In this document: positions 1 through 8,082 of the stretch, one piece after another
How positions within the stretch are numbered: the stretch's first letter is position 1
Layout: every line of letters starts with the position of its first letter
Assembly (NCBI GenBank): GCA_030528155.1
Contig: JAUMZL010000001.1
Span: 1-64,000 of the forward strand
Reading direction: 5' to 3'
Source of the DNA: Aerococcus sp.
GTDB lineage: Bacteria > Bacillota > Bacilli > Lactobacillales > Aerococcaceae
DNA: 64,000 nucleotides
The notes under the pieces: model-generated
What the model saw: only the letters and a program-made list of their open reading frames with translations
What the model was told of the DNA's origin: nothing
Database searches by the model: none
Program-made: the position numbers and the translations under genes

Positions 1-433
1 GTTCAAAATAATCTTCAACAATCTGTAGTCGTTCTTCAAAAGTTGTCTTGCGTGGTTTCATGTCGTAGACCTCCGGAAATCCCCCTCTTGGGGTTAATGG
101 CTTTCCTTCAGTATACTTCTTTATCCATGAATAGACAGTAGAGTCCGAAGAAATATCATAGTTGACCATGGCGTCCATTACAGTCAATTGGTTACTAAGA
201 ATTTTTTTAACGACTTTGTGTTTAATCGATGATGAATAACGATGATTTCTTTCTTGTTGAAGTAGGCTATTAAATCCCCATTTTTGGTACTTGTAGACAT
301 ATTTTCTGAAAGATTTCTTATCCATTTTCAATCCAAATTCTTTTACTAAAATGGAATAAGAATATCCTTTGTTTAGATATAACAGAATGGCTTGCTCTAA
401 TTCATTAGGATCAAATAACTTTTTCCTAGGCAT
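1..433 (-). CDS. IS3-type transposase OrfA (partial, runs off left edge)
   Basis: The leftward frame is open for 144 codons and leaves the window before a stop. It begins MPRKKLFDPNELEQA and continues as two helix-turn-helix-like units (roughly residues 5-50 and 65-105), followed by a GGFPEVYDMKPRKTTFEE linker and a third start of helices. This is the layout of the DNA-binding OrfA protein of IS3/IS150-type elements. The ATG has a strong AAAGGGGAG ribosome binding site. The IS end probably lies in the hairpin at 440-487. The catalytic DDE part (OrfB) would be further left, outside the window, so I cannot say whether the element is intact. Confidence 0.75.
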   Translation of the reverse strand, partial: MPRKKLFDPNELEQAILLYLNKGYSYSILVKEFGLKMDKKSFRKYVYKYQKWGFNSLLQQERNHRYSSSIKHKVVKKILSNQLTVMDAMVNYDISSDSTVYSWIKKYTEGKPLTPRGGFPEVYDMKPRKTTFEERLQIVEDYFE

Positions 434-439
434 AAAAAT

Positions 440-487
440 CTCCCCTTTAAGTAGTTTTAGGAATTGCCCTGTCTACTTAAAGGGGAG
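440..487. repeat. 15-bp perfect inverted repeat at the IS edge
   Basis: The arms CTCCCCTTTAAGTAG (440-454) and CTACTTAAAGGGGAG (473-487) are exact reverse complements separated by 18 bases. The left arm contains the ribosome binding site of the transposase gene. The structure could be the element's terminal hairpin, or a fold that blocks translation when the transposase is read from an outside promoter. The second option is inference from position only. Confidence 0.6.
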
Positions 488-515
488 CATATCATAGTGA
501 GCTTGTTAATGATTA

Positions 516-533
516 CACAAAAATATTTTTGTG
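516..533. repeat. 18-bp perfect palindrome upstream of MFS gene
   Basis: CACAAAAATATTTTTGTG is a perfect palindrome about 165 bases before the MFS start. It may be an operator for a dimeric regulator or simply AT-rich symmetry. There is no recognised regulator gene beside it. Confidence 0.35.
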
Positions 534-574
534 AAAGTAAGTTTTAAGTAGCCAATCTTCAAGAAAACTGGCAT

Positions 575-660
575 AATGGGACGGCAACTGATGTGTCCCA
601 TTGGATGTAAGTGAAGCATTCAAGATTGTGGTAGTGCCAAACAGAAAGGGGACGTTTGGC
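575..660 (+). other. Structured leader of the MFS gene
   Basis: Two hairpins can be drawn in the leader. AATGGGAC (575-582) pairs with GTCCCATT (595-602), and GCCAAAC (636-642) pairs with GTTTGGC (654-660). They lie 39 to 124 bases before the MFS start. I do not recognise a known riboswitch class, and no T-rich terminator follows. Confidence 0.3.
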
Positions 661-698
661 CTGCCTGCCAAAATGGCCATAGTAAGAAAGGAATGACC

Positions 699-1844
699 AT
701 GAATAAAATTGTTAAGTTTGCCCTGTTATCTGTTTCATTATTAGTGATTAGTGGGGGAGCGATTGCGGGAAATATTCCTGCCATTGAAGCCGCCTATCCA
801 ACGGTTAACCCAACGATTATTGAATTCCTCACGACCTTGCCATCACTAATGATTATTGGAACAGTGCTATTTAGTACCAAAATTGCCCAAAAGATTGGCT
901 ACAAGTTAACGGTGCAATTAGGTATTCTTCTGGTACTAATTGCTGGTGTCTTGCCAGTAGTGACGTCATCTTTTACGGTATTATTTATTAGCCGCATGGC
1001 ATTTGGACTGGGAGTGGGGTTATTTAATCCCTTACTTTACGCTTTTGCTTCTAACCTCTACCATAACCGAGAATTAACGGGAGTGATTGGCTTACAGAGT
1101 GCATTTGAAGGTATCGGAGCAATGTTAATGACCTTCATTGCTGGACAACTCTACATGATCAATTGGCGAGCATCTTTCATTGCTTATGCGCTCGCATTGC
1201 CTATCTTAATTCTATTCTCGTTCTTCATTCCTGATGTGACAGTCACACATCCAACGACACACAAATACCAAGAAAAATCAACGCTGAGTCGTACCTTTAT
1301 TCTTTATCTGGTTTTATTGGTACTCAGTGTGACGATCTATATGTCGGTCACTGTAAAAGCTACTGCTATCTTGATGGCAAAAGGAATTGGGGATGCAACA
1401 GACGGCAGTAACTTGATTGCGTTGATCGGTTTAGGATCGATGGTTGCGGGGATGATTTTTGGACGCGTGTATGCCAACCTTAAACAAGCGACCTTGCCGA
1501 TTGCTTTTGCACTATTAGCGATTTCTATGTTCTTGCTAGCTGGTGCTGGTAATATCTGGATTGCAATGTTAGCCGCTCTGCTCTGTGGTTTTGCCTTCCG
1601 GACGTTTATTCCTTACCTATTCAATGCTGCTAATCAAGCAGGGAGTCACTCCGAACGCCACACGTCGCTGTTGCTGATGGCTTTCAACTTAGGCATCGCG
1701 CTTTCACCATTTTCTATTGCGATTGCGCAGCGACTAGTTCCTTCGTTGGTAGGTAGCGGACTTTTTGTTGGCGAAGGCATTTTAATGTTAGTAGTTGCTG
1801 TTGGATTATTCTTCTGGCAACGCACACAACCAAAAACAGCATAA
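699..1844 (+). CDS. MFS transporter (CynX/NimT-like)
   Basis: The 381-residue protein is almost entirely hydrophobic, with about twelve membrane segments and a charged central loop near residues 190-205 (HPTTHKYQEKSTLS). This is the standard two-times-six arrangement of the major facilitator superfamily. The opening pattern GNIPAIEAAYPTVNPT resembles the cyanate/nitroimidazole-type branch, but the substrate cannot be read from the sequence. An ATG at 693 also exists, but the AAGAAAGGA ribosome binding site sits directly against it, so the ATG at 699 with normal spacing is preferred. It is a single gene closed by a strong terminator. Confidence 0.8.
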   Translation: MNKIVKFALLSVSLLVISGGAIAGNIPAIEAAYPTVNPTIIEFLTTLPSLMIIGTVLFSTKIAQKIGYKLTVQLGILLVLIAGVLPVVTSSFTVLFISRMAFGLGVGLFNPLLYAFASNLYHNRELTGVIGLQSAFEGIGAMLMTFIAGQLYMINWRASFIAYALALPILILFSFFIPDVTVTHPTTHKYQEKSTLSRTFILYLVLLVLSVTIYMSVTVKATAILMAKGIGDATDGSNLIALIGLGSMVAGMIFGRVYANLKQATLPIAFALLAISMFLLAGAGNIWIAMLAALLCGFAFRTFIPYLFNAANQAGSHSERHTSLLLMAFNLGIALSPFSIAIAQRLVPSLVGSGLFVGEGILMLVVAVGLFFWQRTQPKTA

Positions 1845-1854
1845 GCAGGTAACG

Positions 1855-1896
1855 AAAAAGCGAGGACACCTATTGACTAGGGATCCTCGCTTTTTT
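1855..1896. terminator. Bidirectional intrinsic terminator
   Basis: AAAAAGCGAGGA pairs with TCCTCGCTTTTT around a 17-base loop. Because the arms carry A and T tracts on both sides, it can serve the rightward MFS gene and the leftward dipeptidase gene. Confidence 0.85.
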
Positions 1897-1907
1897 GATA
1901 CCACATC

Positions 1908-3422
1908 TTACTCTTTAACGTAGTGTTTTTCCCAGTTTTTCAATGATTTAAAGGCCTCGTTGCCCATCTCTACGGTCTTTTTCGTGATCCAGGTATCTGC
2001 CTCTTTTGCATTCTTTTTATGTTTCTTGGTCATGGTTTGCTTCCACTGCATCGCTTGCTTTTGGTAGGGAGCTTCAAAGTGCTCAACATCTTCACGAATC
2101 GCTTTTTTGGTTTCTTTTTCGTGAGCTAGCAATTGGGTAAGTAGTTTATCCGTTGCCCAATAGTACGAAGCATCGTCATAATGCTCTGTTGTTACTTGGT
2201 AAGGCTTTGCGGTTTCTTGAATATTACCGAAGTATGGTAAGTAAGGAGACACCAAGGGACTACCAATAGCTTCCCACATAATGGCTGGCGCTTCTTTTGG
2301 CAAGTCTCCAAATACTTGGAAAATATGAGCTTCCATGGTGTTTTCATTGCCGATAGGATAGAGACCTTCATGTTTAGAGAGTGGCAAATTTTCTTCTTTC
2401 TTATCCTCTTTACCGGTACCGGTGGAAGATTTATCTTGTGGTTTGTAGCCACTGCCTTCGTAACGGTCGCGTTGGAGCGCCATGATGTCTTGGAGGGAAA
2501 TCTTCTTATCCGTTTGGTGATAGAATGGCAGCTCTTCGTCTGGTGTATCTAAAGTAATCTCTGACTTTTCATCGAGCAGTTGGACACCGCGCCAATAGCG
2601 AGATTTTGTTCCATCCGCAATCTTATCCGCGTAGGAATTAGACACATGGATCTTGCCATTTTTTTCTACCAATGTGCCTGCTTTTTTCGCCGTTGATACG
2701 AGGCCAACCGAAGCAATCACGTCGCGACTCTTGGTGTCAATGGTGTCCAGGAAGAACGCATTTGGGAACACGACGAAGCGATCCTCTGGCAACTTCACGG
2801 CAGCGTATTGATGACCAGAGAGCAATTCAACATACCAGGTTTCTTTTTGATCGGCAATAATCAAGGCGTTAGGTTCCGCATTACCATTTTCTTCAACGAG
2901 GTGGGTGAGGCGCTCAACGCCTTCACGTGCGGTACGGACGTAGGGCAACACGGCGGTAGTCATGGCACCCTCGGAAATCCCACCTTCTTCCACGAGCGGA
3001 TCTACCTTCAGGATTTCTTCTTTAGTATAGCAGGAGACAGTCGCATCCATCATCACCCCGTACTCATTCGTACCCGCTTCATCGAAAATCCCTTCCTCAG
3101 GGGTGACGTCAGGCAGAGCGGTGTAACGGAATGAACGATCAGGGAGGGGCATAGTGAATCCATATGCTTCATCCTTAAATTTATCGCCTTTTTTGTGCTT
3201 CTGTTCACCTTTCACAACAAAGGTTTTGTTGTGATGGGGTTCTAAATCTTCTGTTCGCGCAAAAATAGTGCTGCCGTCTTCGGTGAGATCCTTCCCGACG
3301 TACACCGCCGTGCAGGCTTTGGCTGAATATAGGGGTGCAATGAGCGACAGGATGACGACAATCAAACTTATCCAAATGAAATGCAATTGTTTTCCTCCTG
3401 TTCGTGAGTGGTGGTGAGACAT
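1908..3422 (-). CDS. pepD: Secreted C69 family dipeptidase
   Basis: This is a 504-residue peptidase of family C69, an Ntn hydrolase that removes dipeptides. An N-terminal hydrophobic segment (residues 14-31) ends in SAKA followed by Cys37, so signal cleavage after Ala36 would expose Cys37, the family's N-terminal nucleophile, in CTAVYVGKDL. GSTIFARTEDLEPHHNK and NEYGVMMDATVSC follow as expected for the family. The C-terminal region beyond residue 430 is rich in Lys and Glu. A GGAGG site lies seven bases before the ATG. The signal segment implies export, probably to digest peptides outside the membrane. The gene stands alone. Confidence 0.88.
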   Translation of the reverse strand: MSHHHSRTGGKQLHFIWISLIVVILSLIAPLYSAKACTAVYVGKDLTEDGSTIFARTEDLEPHHNKTFVVKGEQKHKKGDKFKDEAYGFTMPLPDRSFRYTALPDVTPEEGIFDEAGTNEYGVMMDATVSCYTKEEILKVDPLVEEGGISEGAMTTAVLPYVRTAREGVERLTHLVEENGNAEPNALIIADQKETWYVELLSGHQYAAVKLPEDRFVVFPNAFFLDTIDTKSRDVIASVGLVSTAKKAGTLVEKNGKIHVSNSYADKIADGTKSRYWRGVQLLDEKSEITLDTPDEELPFYHQTDKKISLQDIMALQRDRYEGSGYKPQDKSSTGTGKEDKKEENLPLSKHEGLYPIGNENTMEAHIFQVFGDLPKEAPAIMWEAIGSPLVSPYLPYFGNIQETAKPYQVTTEHYDDASYYWATDKLLTQLLAHEKETKKAIREDVEHFEAPYQKQAMQWKQTMTKKHKKNAKEADTWITKKTVEMGNEAFKSLKNWEKHYVKE

Positions 3423-3783
3423 GTGACAACCTCCTTAACTATGTGTCACGCCTTTAAAAAAGAGCACACGACACCAATATACACCTCTTAATGTATAGGG
3501 GGCGGTGCACTTAGCGTGTAATCGTTACCTTTCCTATTATCATAGCTTAGCGCAAACGAATGAACAAGCCTATTTTAAAAGGCTGATGTCGCATTCATGC
3601 AAACTATGATGTTTGCTTTGTAAAAAATAGGAGACAAGATTTAGAGATAAGAAAGAGGCCGTACGTGAGAGGAGTCAGCGCGATTTTTCATGAAAAAAGG
3701 AGCACGCCTTGCCGAATAGCTGAATAATTATTAAAATTGAGGGGAATCTGTCGCGACAAGCGATCAGCAAGGAGTGAAAATGG
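3423..3783. other. Divergent intergenic region, no gene seen
   Basis: These 361 bases separate leftward pepD from rightward uup. They hold the ribosome binding sites of both (AAGGAGG near 3431 and AAGGAG at 3769-3774). I could not identify a convincing promoter pair, RNA gene or open frame. Confidence 0.4.
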
Positions 3784-5676
3784 ATGCGTGATTATAAAGC
3801 AATCCAGTGGAATAAAACATTTGGGGACAAGCAACTCTTAGAGGAAGTCTCCTTCTTAATTCGTGAAGGTGATCACGTTGGACTAGTGGGAAGCAACGGT
3901 TCAGGAAAAAGCACGTTATTAAATATTATTGCCAAACATGATTTTCTTGACAGTGGCGAGGTGGAGCATGCCGGTGATTTTACCATTGGATTGGTGAGCC
4001 AAGAAACGGTGCTGGATCCAAATCAAACGATCTTCGAAGCGGTTTACGCTGGAGACAGCCCGAAAATTAAGGTAGTTGCTGAATACGAACGGGCAACGGA
4101 AGCATTGAGCCAATCGCCTGATGATCCCAAGGTACAACAACAATTTGCTGAAGCCGAGCAGGCAATGAATGCCCAAGATGGTTGGCAATTGGATACTCGT
4201 ATCCACACGATCCTCTCGAAATTAGGGTTCAATGACCAATATGAATGGGTGAAAAATCTCAGTGGGGGCGAGCAGAAGCGCGTAGGATTGGCGAAAGTCC
4301 TGATCGATGAACCTGACTTACTCTTACTGGATGAACCAACGAACCATATGGATTTCGAGATGGTAAGCTGGTTAGAAACCTACATCAAAAATTACAAAAA
4401 ATCGGTGATGGTAGTGACGCATGACCGCTACTTTCTTGATCGTGTTGTGACGCACATTTATGCGCTTGATCGCGGGCATCTGACGGAATATACAGGGAAC
4501 TATCAAACTTACCTCGAGAAAAAAGCGGCTGAGGAACAAATCAACCAAGCCACGCACGAAAAGAAGAAAAAGCTCTTTAAACAGGAGCTAGATTGGATGC
4601 GCCATGGTGCCAAAGCACGGACAACAAAACAACAAGCGCGCATTAATCGCTTCAATGACCTGAAGGAAGACATCAAAGAAGGACCGAAAAAAGCGGATCT
4701 GACACTCGATTTTGAAGAAGAGCGACTCGGTAAAAAGGTGATTGTTCTAAATGATGTGACAGTAGGGTACGATGAGCGCCATCCCTTGATTAAAGACTTG
4801 AACTTGTTAGTACAAAATCATGACCGAATTGGGATAATCGGGAATAATGGGATTGGTAAAACAACGCTATTGAATACTATTGCCGGAAAAATCGCCCCAT
4901 TAGCAGGAGAGATTGCGGTTGGTGAAACGGTCAAAATGGGCTATTTTGAACAGATTCCTGTCGACTTACCGGAAGACAAACGTGTCATCAATTATATCCA
5001 AGATGAAGCAGACGAATATCGCTATGCTGATGGACGCCATCTCAGCGCACCGCAAATGTTAGAGACTTTTCTTTTTCCGCGTGAACGTCATGGCCAATAC
5101 ATTGCGAAATTATCCGGTGGTGAGAAAAAGCGCCTCTACTTATTGCGGTTATTGATGGCTGGCCCCAACCTATTATTCATGGACGAACCGACAAACGACT
5201 TGGACATTGAAACACTCACAGTGTTGGAAGATTATTTGGCATCCTTCTCAGGGGCAGTGATTACGGTGAGTCACGACCGTTATTTCCTTGATAAAGCCGT
5301 CGATAAACTGCTTATTATTAAGGATAATGGCGCTTGGGAACTCTATTATGGAACATATTCGCAGTGGTTAGAAGAGAACAAACAGCAAGCCAAAGCCACA
5401 CCTAAGCCGACTGTACCCGTGGAAAAAACTAAAGAACAAAAAACGGATCAAGCGCCTAAAAAACGGATGACCTACAAAGAAAAGAAAGATTGGGCTGTGA
5501 TTGAATCTGAAATTGCGCAGTTAGAGGAAGATATTGAGACAATCAAAGCGGAAATGATGGCTAATGGAGATGACTACACGAAATTAGCAGAATGGCAAGC
5601 TACCTTAGAAAGCAAAGAAAATGAATTGCTTGAAAAAATGACATACTGGGAATATCTCAGTGAGTTAGCAGAGTAG
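3784..5676 (+). CDS. uup: ABC-F ATPase Uup
   Basis: The 630-residue soluble protein has two ABC ATPase domains and no membrane segments. Domain one has GSNGSGKST (Walker A), LSGGEQKR (signature) and LLLLDEPTNH (Walker B). Domain two has GNNGIGKTT, LSGGEKKR and LLFMDEPTND. A Lys/Glu-rich linker lies near residues 250-310, and a charged coiled-coil tail from about residue 540 to the end is typical of Uup. ABC-F proteins act on ribosomes; Uup members are linked to translation and suppress transposon excision in Escherichia coli. AAGGAG is nine bases before the ATG. Confidence 0.85.
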   Translation: MRDYKAIQWNKTFGDKQLLEEVSFLIREGDHVGLVGSNGSGKSTLLNIIAKHDFLDSGEVEHAGDFTIGLVSQETVLDPNQTIFEAVYAGDSPKIKVVAEYERATEALSQSPDDPKVQQQFAEAEQAMNAQDGWQLDTRIHTILSKLGFNDQYEWVKNLSGGEQKRVGLAKVLIDEPDLLLLDEPTNHMDFEMVSWLETYIKNYKKSVMVVTHDRYFLDRVVTHIYALDRGHLTEYTGNYQTYLEKKAAEEQINQATHEKKKKLFKQELDWMRHGAKARTTKQQARINRFNDLKEDIKEGPKKADLTLDFEEERLGKKVIVLNDVTVGYDERHPLIKDLNLLVQNHDRIGIIGNNGIGKTTLLNTIAGKIAPLAGEIAVGETVKMGYFEQIPVDLPEDKRVINYIQDEADEYRYADGRHLSAPQMLETFLFPRERHGQYIAKLSGGEKKRLYLLRLLMAGPNLLFMDEPTNDLDIETLTVLEDYLASFSGAVITVSHDRYFLDKAVDKLLIIKDNGAWELYYGTYSQWLEENKQQAKATPKPTVPVEKTKEQKTDQAPKKRMTYKEKKDWAVIESEIAQLEEDIETIKAEMMANGDDYTKLAEWQATLESKENELLEKMTYWEYLSELAE

Positions 5677-6319
5677 GGCTATCATTGGTTGGGATTTTTG
5701 ATGGATGGGCCGTCAATCGTCATTAATCGCTCCGCCAGAGAGGATATAAACAGACAATGACAGAGATTGACCTAATTACAATTAAAAATAGCAAACGAAT
5801 TCACTTGCTTAAAGAGGGCGGCAATAAGCTTTGTAATGAATAAGTGAGGAGAAAACAGTAGTCTCTGAAAAGATAAGCAAGTGACGCTCCAAGATGATGA
5901 TCAATTCATGTGATCACGCACAGTTCTTGTCTTGCTAAATTACTAAAACGACAGTTAATTTATTTGCTTTTATTATTTTTGAGCGAATACTCAAGGCTCT
6001 ATTTACATAGTTATTATTAATATCGCGAGGAGCCAGGCGTCAGTGATTTTTCGCAATTAATTATGTTTGCTTATTTCCTGATCTAGTGGATCTTCGTTGC
6101 TACATTTTCTATAGATAGTGTTCACATTAGCCGGCTTAGATATCAACCTATACTTTGATAACTCTGACAGTATGTTTTTATGCTAATTTATTTGTTTGCT
6201 TTTTTATGAGGCGATAAGGTTCTGAAAATTTTCAAAACCCTTAAGCAACAGAAGTCTAGGAAGCGTGGTACACTAAGAAGCAGACGACAGAGTAATCTGT
6301 CTATCAGCAAAGGAGGATC
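5677..6319. other. AT-rich 643-bp gap before thyA
   Basis: No credible coding frame or RNA gene is visible. Two loosely similar AT-rich stretches occur at about 5957-5990 and 6185-6218: both begin AATTTATTTG and pass through GCTTTT and a GCGA core. Related TTTGCTTATTT text is near 6068. The thyA promoter lies at the right end. Confidence 0.35.
6266..6274 (+). promoter_or_regulatory. Extended -10 promoter of thyA-folA
   Basis: TGGTACACT is an extended -10 element about 46 bases before the thyA start. No good -35 hexamer is present at normal spacing. Confidence 0.45.
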
Positions 6320-7267
6320 ATGATGCAACAATACTTAGACTTGCTCAACAAAATCCTGACAGAAGGGACAGATAAGAGCGATCGTACGGGCGTAGGCACC
6401 CGCTCACTATTTGGATATCAAATGCGGTTTGATTTGCAAAAAGGGTTTCCGATGTTAACGACTAAGCGCTTACCTTTCCGTTTGATCAAAACAGAATTGC
6501 TTTGGTTTATTCATGGTGATACCAATATCCGTTACTTATTGGAACATAACAATCATATCTGGGATGAATGGGCTTTTGAAAAATGGGTGAAAAGCTCAGA
6601 CTATCACGGTCCTGATATGACAGACTTTGGCATTCGTTCCACGCAAGATGAGGCGTTTAATGCCGTCTATCAAGAACAAAAGCAGCAATTTTGCGAACGT
6701 ATTCTCAATGATCAAGCCTTCGCAAAGAGATATGGCGAATTGGGCGACGTCTATGGTAAGCAATGGCGTCATTGGGAGACACGCGATGGCAAGGAAATTG
6801 ATCAATTAAGTCTTTTGATTGATCAGCTCAAAAATACACCAGACTCTCGCCGCATGATTCTCTCCGCGTGGAATCCAGAAGATATTCCTAATATGGCCTT
6901 ACCTCCTTGTCATACATTGAGTCAGTATTACGTGGTCGATGGCAAGTTGAGCTGTCAGTTGTATCAGCGTTCTGGGGACGTTTTTCTCGGTGTGCCTTTT
7001 AACATTGCTTCCTATGCCTTGTTGACGCATTTATTAGCGAGAGAGGTGGGACTTGAAGTGGGCGAATTTATCCATACTTTTGGTGATGTTCATATTTACA
7101 ATAATCACTTTGATCAAGTGCGGGAACAATTAACTCGCACCCCTGGCGAATTACCGACCCTTGAGATTGCGGATAATGGGCGCTCACTGTTTGAATTGGA
7201 GAGTGATGATATTCAATTACGAAACTATCATCCGCAGAAATCCATCAAGGCGCCAGTTGCGGTTTAA
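6320..7267 (+). CDS. thyA: Thymidylate synthase
   Basis: ThyA methylates dUMP to dTMP using methylene-tetrahydrofolate, producing dihydrofolate. The 315-residue length and the insertion after residue 85 (through [13 protein letters not shown]) are typical of the long Lactobacillales/Lactobacillus casei form. Recognisable blocks are [12 protein letters not shown] near the N-terminus, the catalytic Cys197 in [12 protein letters not shown], and [18 protein letters not shown]. Two adjacent ATG codons follow AAGGAGG; the second (6323) has slightly better spacing. folA starts 18 bases downstream, so the dihydrofolate made here is recycled by the next gene. Confidence 0.97.
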   Translation: MMQQYLDLLNKILTEGTDKSDRTGVGTRSLFGYQMRFDLQKGFPMLTTKRLPFRLIKTELLWFIHGDTNIRYLLEHNNHIWDEWAFEKWVKSSDYHGPDMTDFGIRSTQDEAFNAVYQEQKQQFCERILNDQAFAKRYGELGDVYGKQWRHWETRDGKEIDQLSLLIDQLKNTPDSRRMILSAWNPEDIPNMALPPCHTLSQYYVVDGKLSCQLYQRSGDVFLGVPFNIASYALLTHLLAREVGLEVGEFIHTFGDVHIYNNHFDQVREQLTRTPGELPTLEIADNGRSLFELESDDIQLRNYHPQKSIKAPVAV

Positions 7268-7285
7268 TAATGAAGGAGGACTCTA

Positions 7286-7786
7286 ATGCTGATTGCGATT
7301 TATGCTCATGATGACCACCATTTGATTGGAAAAGACAACCAAATTCCTTGGCATTTGCCCAATGATATGAAATTTTTTAAAAAACAGACGACGGGGCATC
7401 CTTTGATTATGGGCCGTACAACATTTGAAGGAATGGGAAATCGTCCTTTGCCGAATCGCCATAATATCGTGGTTACTCATCACCCAGAGAAGTATCAAGA
7501 CCTAGAAAAAATGTATGATAACTTGACGTTTACTGCTGATTTGGCTGGACTTCCGCAACAATTTGAGGATGAAGTGGCTTATGTGAGTGGTGGAGCCGAA
7601 ATTTTTAATGCGTTGTGGCCGAAAATTGATGAGTTACGCATCACTCCGATTAAAGCTACCTTTACGGGTGACACATATTTCGACCCAGACCTCTCGGCAT
7701 TTGAGCGCTATGATGTGGTGGCAGGAGAACAGGATGAGCGTCATCCTTATCCTTACCAATTTGAATTCTGGCGTCGCAAAAAGTAG
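7286..7786 (+). CDS. folA: Dihydrofolate reductase
   Basis: The 166-residue protein is a chromosomal-type dihydrofolate reductase, reducing dihydrofolate to tetrahydrofolate with NADPH. It carries the signature GKDNQIPWHLPNDMKFF with Trp22 and the acidic active-site Asp27, the NADPH-binding block IMGRTTFEGMG, and the C-terminal YVSGGAEIF motif. It is the second gene of the thyA operon with its own AAGGAGG site. Nothing in the active site suggests an unusual, trimethoprim-insensitive form, although this cannot be judged reliably by eye. Confidence 0.96.
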   Translation: MLIAIYAHDDHHLIGKDNQIPWHLPNDMKFFKKQTTGHPLIMGRTTFEGMGNRPLPNRHNIVVTHHPEKYQDLEKMYDNLTFTADLAGLPQQFEDEVAYVSGGAEIFNALWPKIDELRITPIKATFTGDTYFDPDLSAFERYDVVAGEQDERHPYPYQFEFWRRKK

Positions 7787-7842
7787 TCACTGAGCACTTA
7801 TTGATCAAAACAAGGAAAACAACAATTGGAGAGGAAGCAAGT

Positions 7843-8067
7843 ATGACCCAACCGTTTTACCAATACGTTCAAAAATACCGCCAAAGTGGCACTCGCCACC
7901 CTAAACCGGAGGCAGAATTTGCCGAGTTGGTGTATACCGATGGGGACTTTCCCAAATCTGCGATGGATTTTCAAACGATCAGTGAATATCTTGAACTTAC
8001 GCCGCGCTACAGTTCTTCAGTTGCGGTTTTTGATGAGATATGGCACCATTATGAAAATCATGAGTAG
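7843..8067 (+). CDS. yozE: YozE/UPF0346 family small protein
   Basis: This 74-residue protein matches the YozE-like fold: FYQYVQKYR at the start, then FAELVYTDGDFPKSAMDF and ISEYLELTPRY, ending FDEIWHHYENHE. The family is a small SAM-like helical domain with no known biochemical role. The frame is open upstream to 7801, but the GGAGAGGAA site places the start at the ATG at 7843, which also matches the family N-terminus. It sits between folA and the C-terminal processing protease, probably co-transcribed with both. Confidence 0.85.
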   Translation: MTQPFYQYVQKYRQSGTRHPKPEAEFAELVYTDGDFPKSAMDFQTISEYLELTPRYSSSVAVFDEIWHHYENHE

Positions 8068-8082
8068 AGAGTCGGTGTTAGC

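Noticed and set aside
1908..3422. PepD as a lipoprotein because of Cys37 after a signal segment
   Set aside because: SAKA before the Cys does not fit a lipobox, and an N-terminal Cys is the expected catalytic residue of C69 enzymes.
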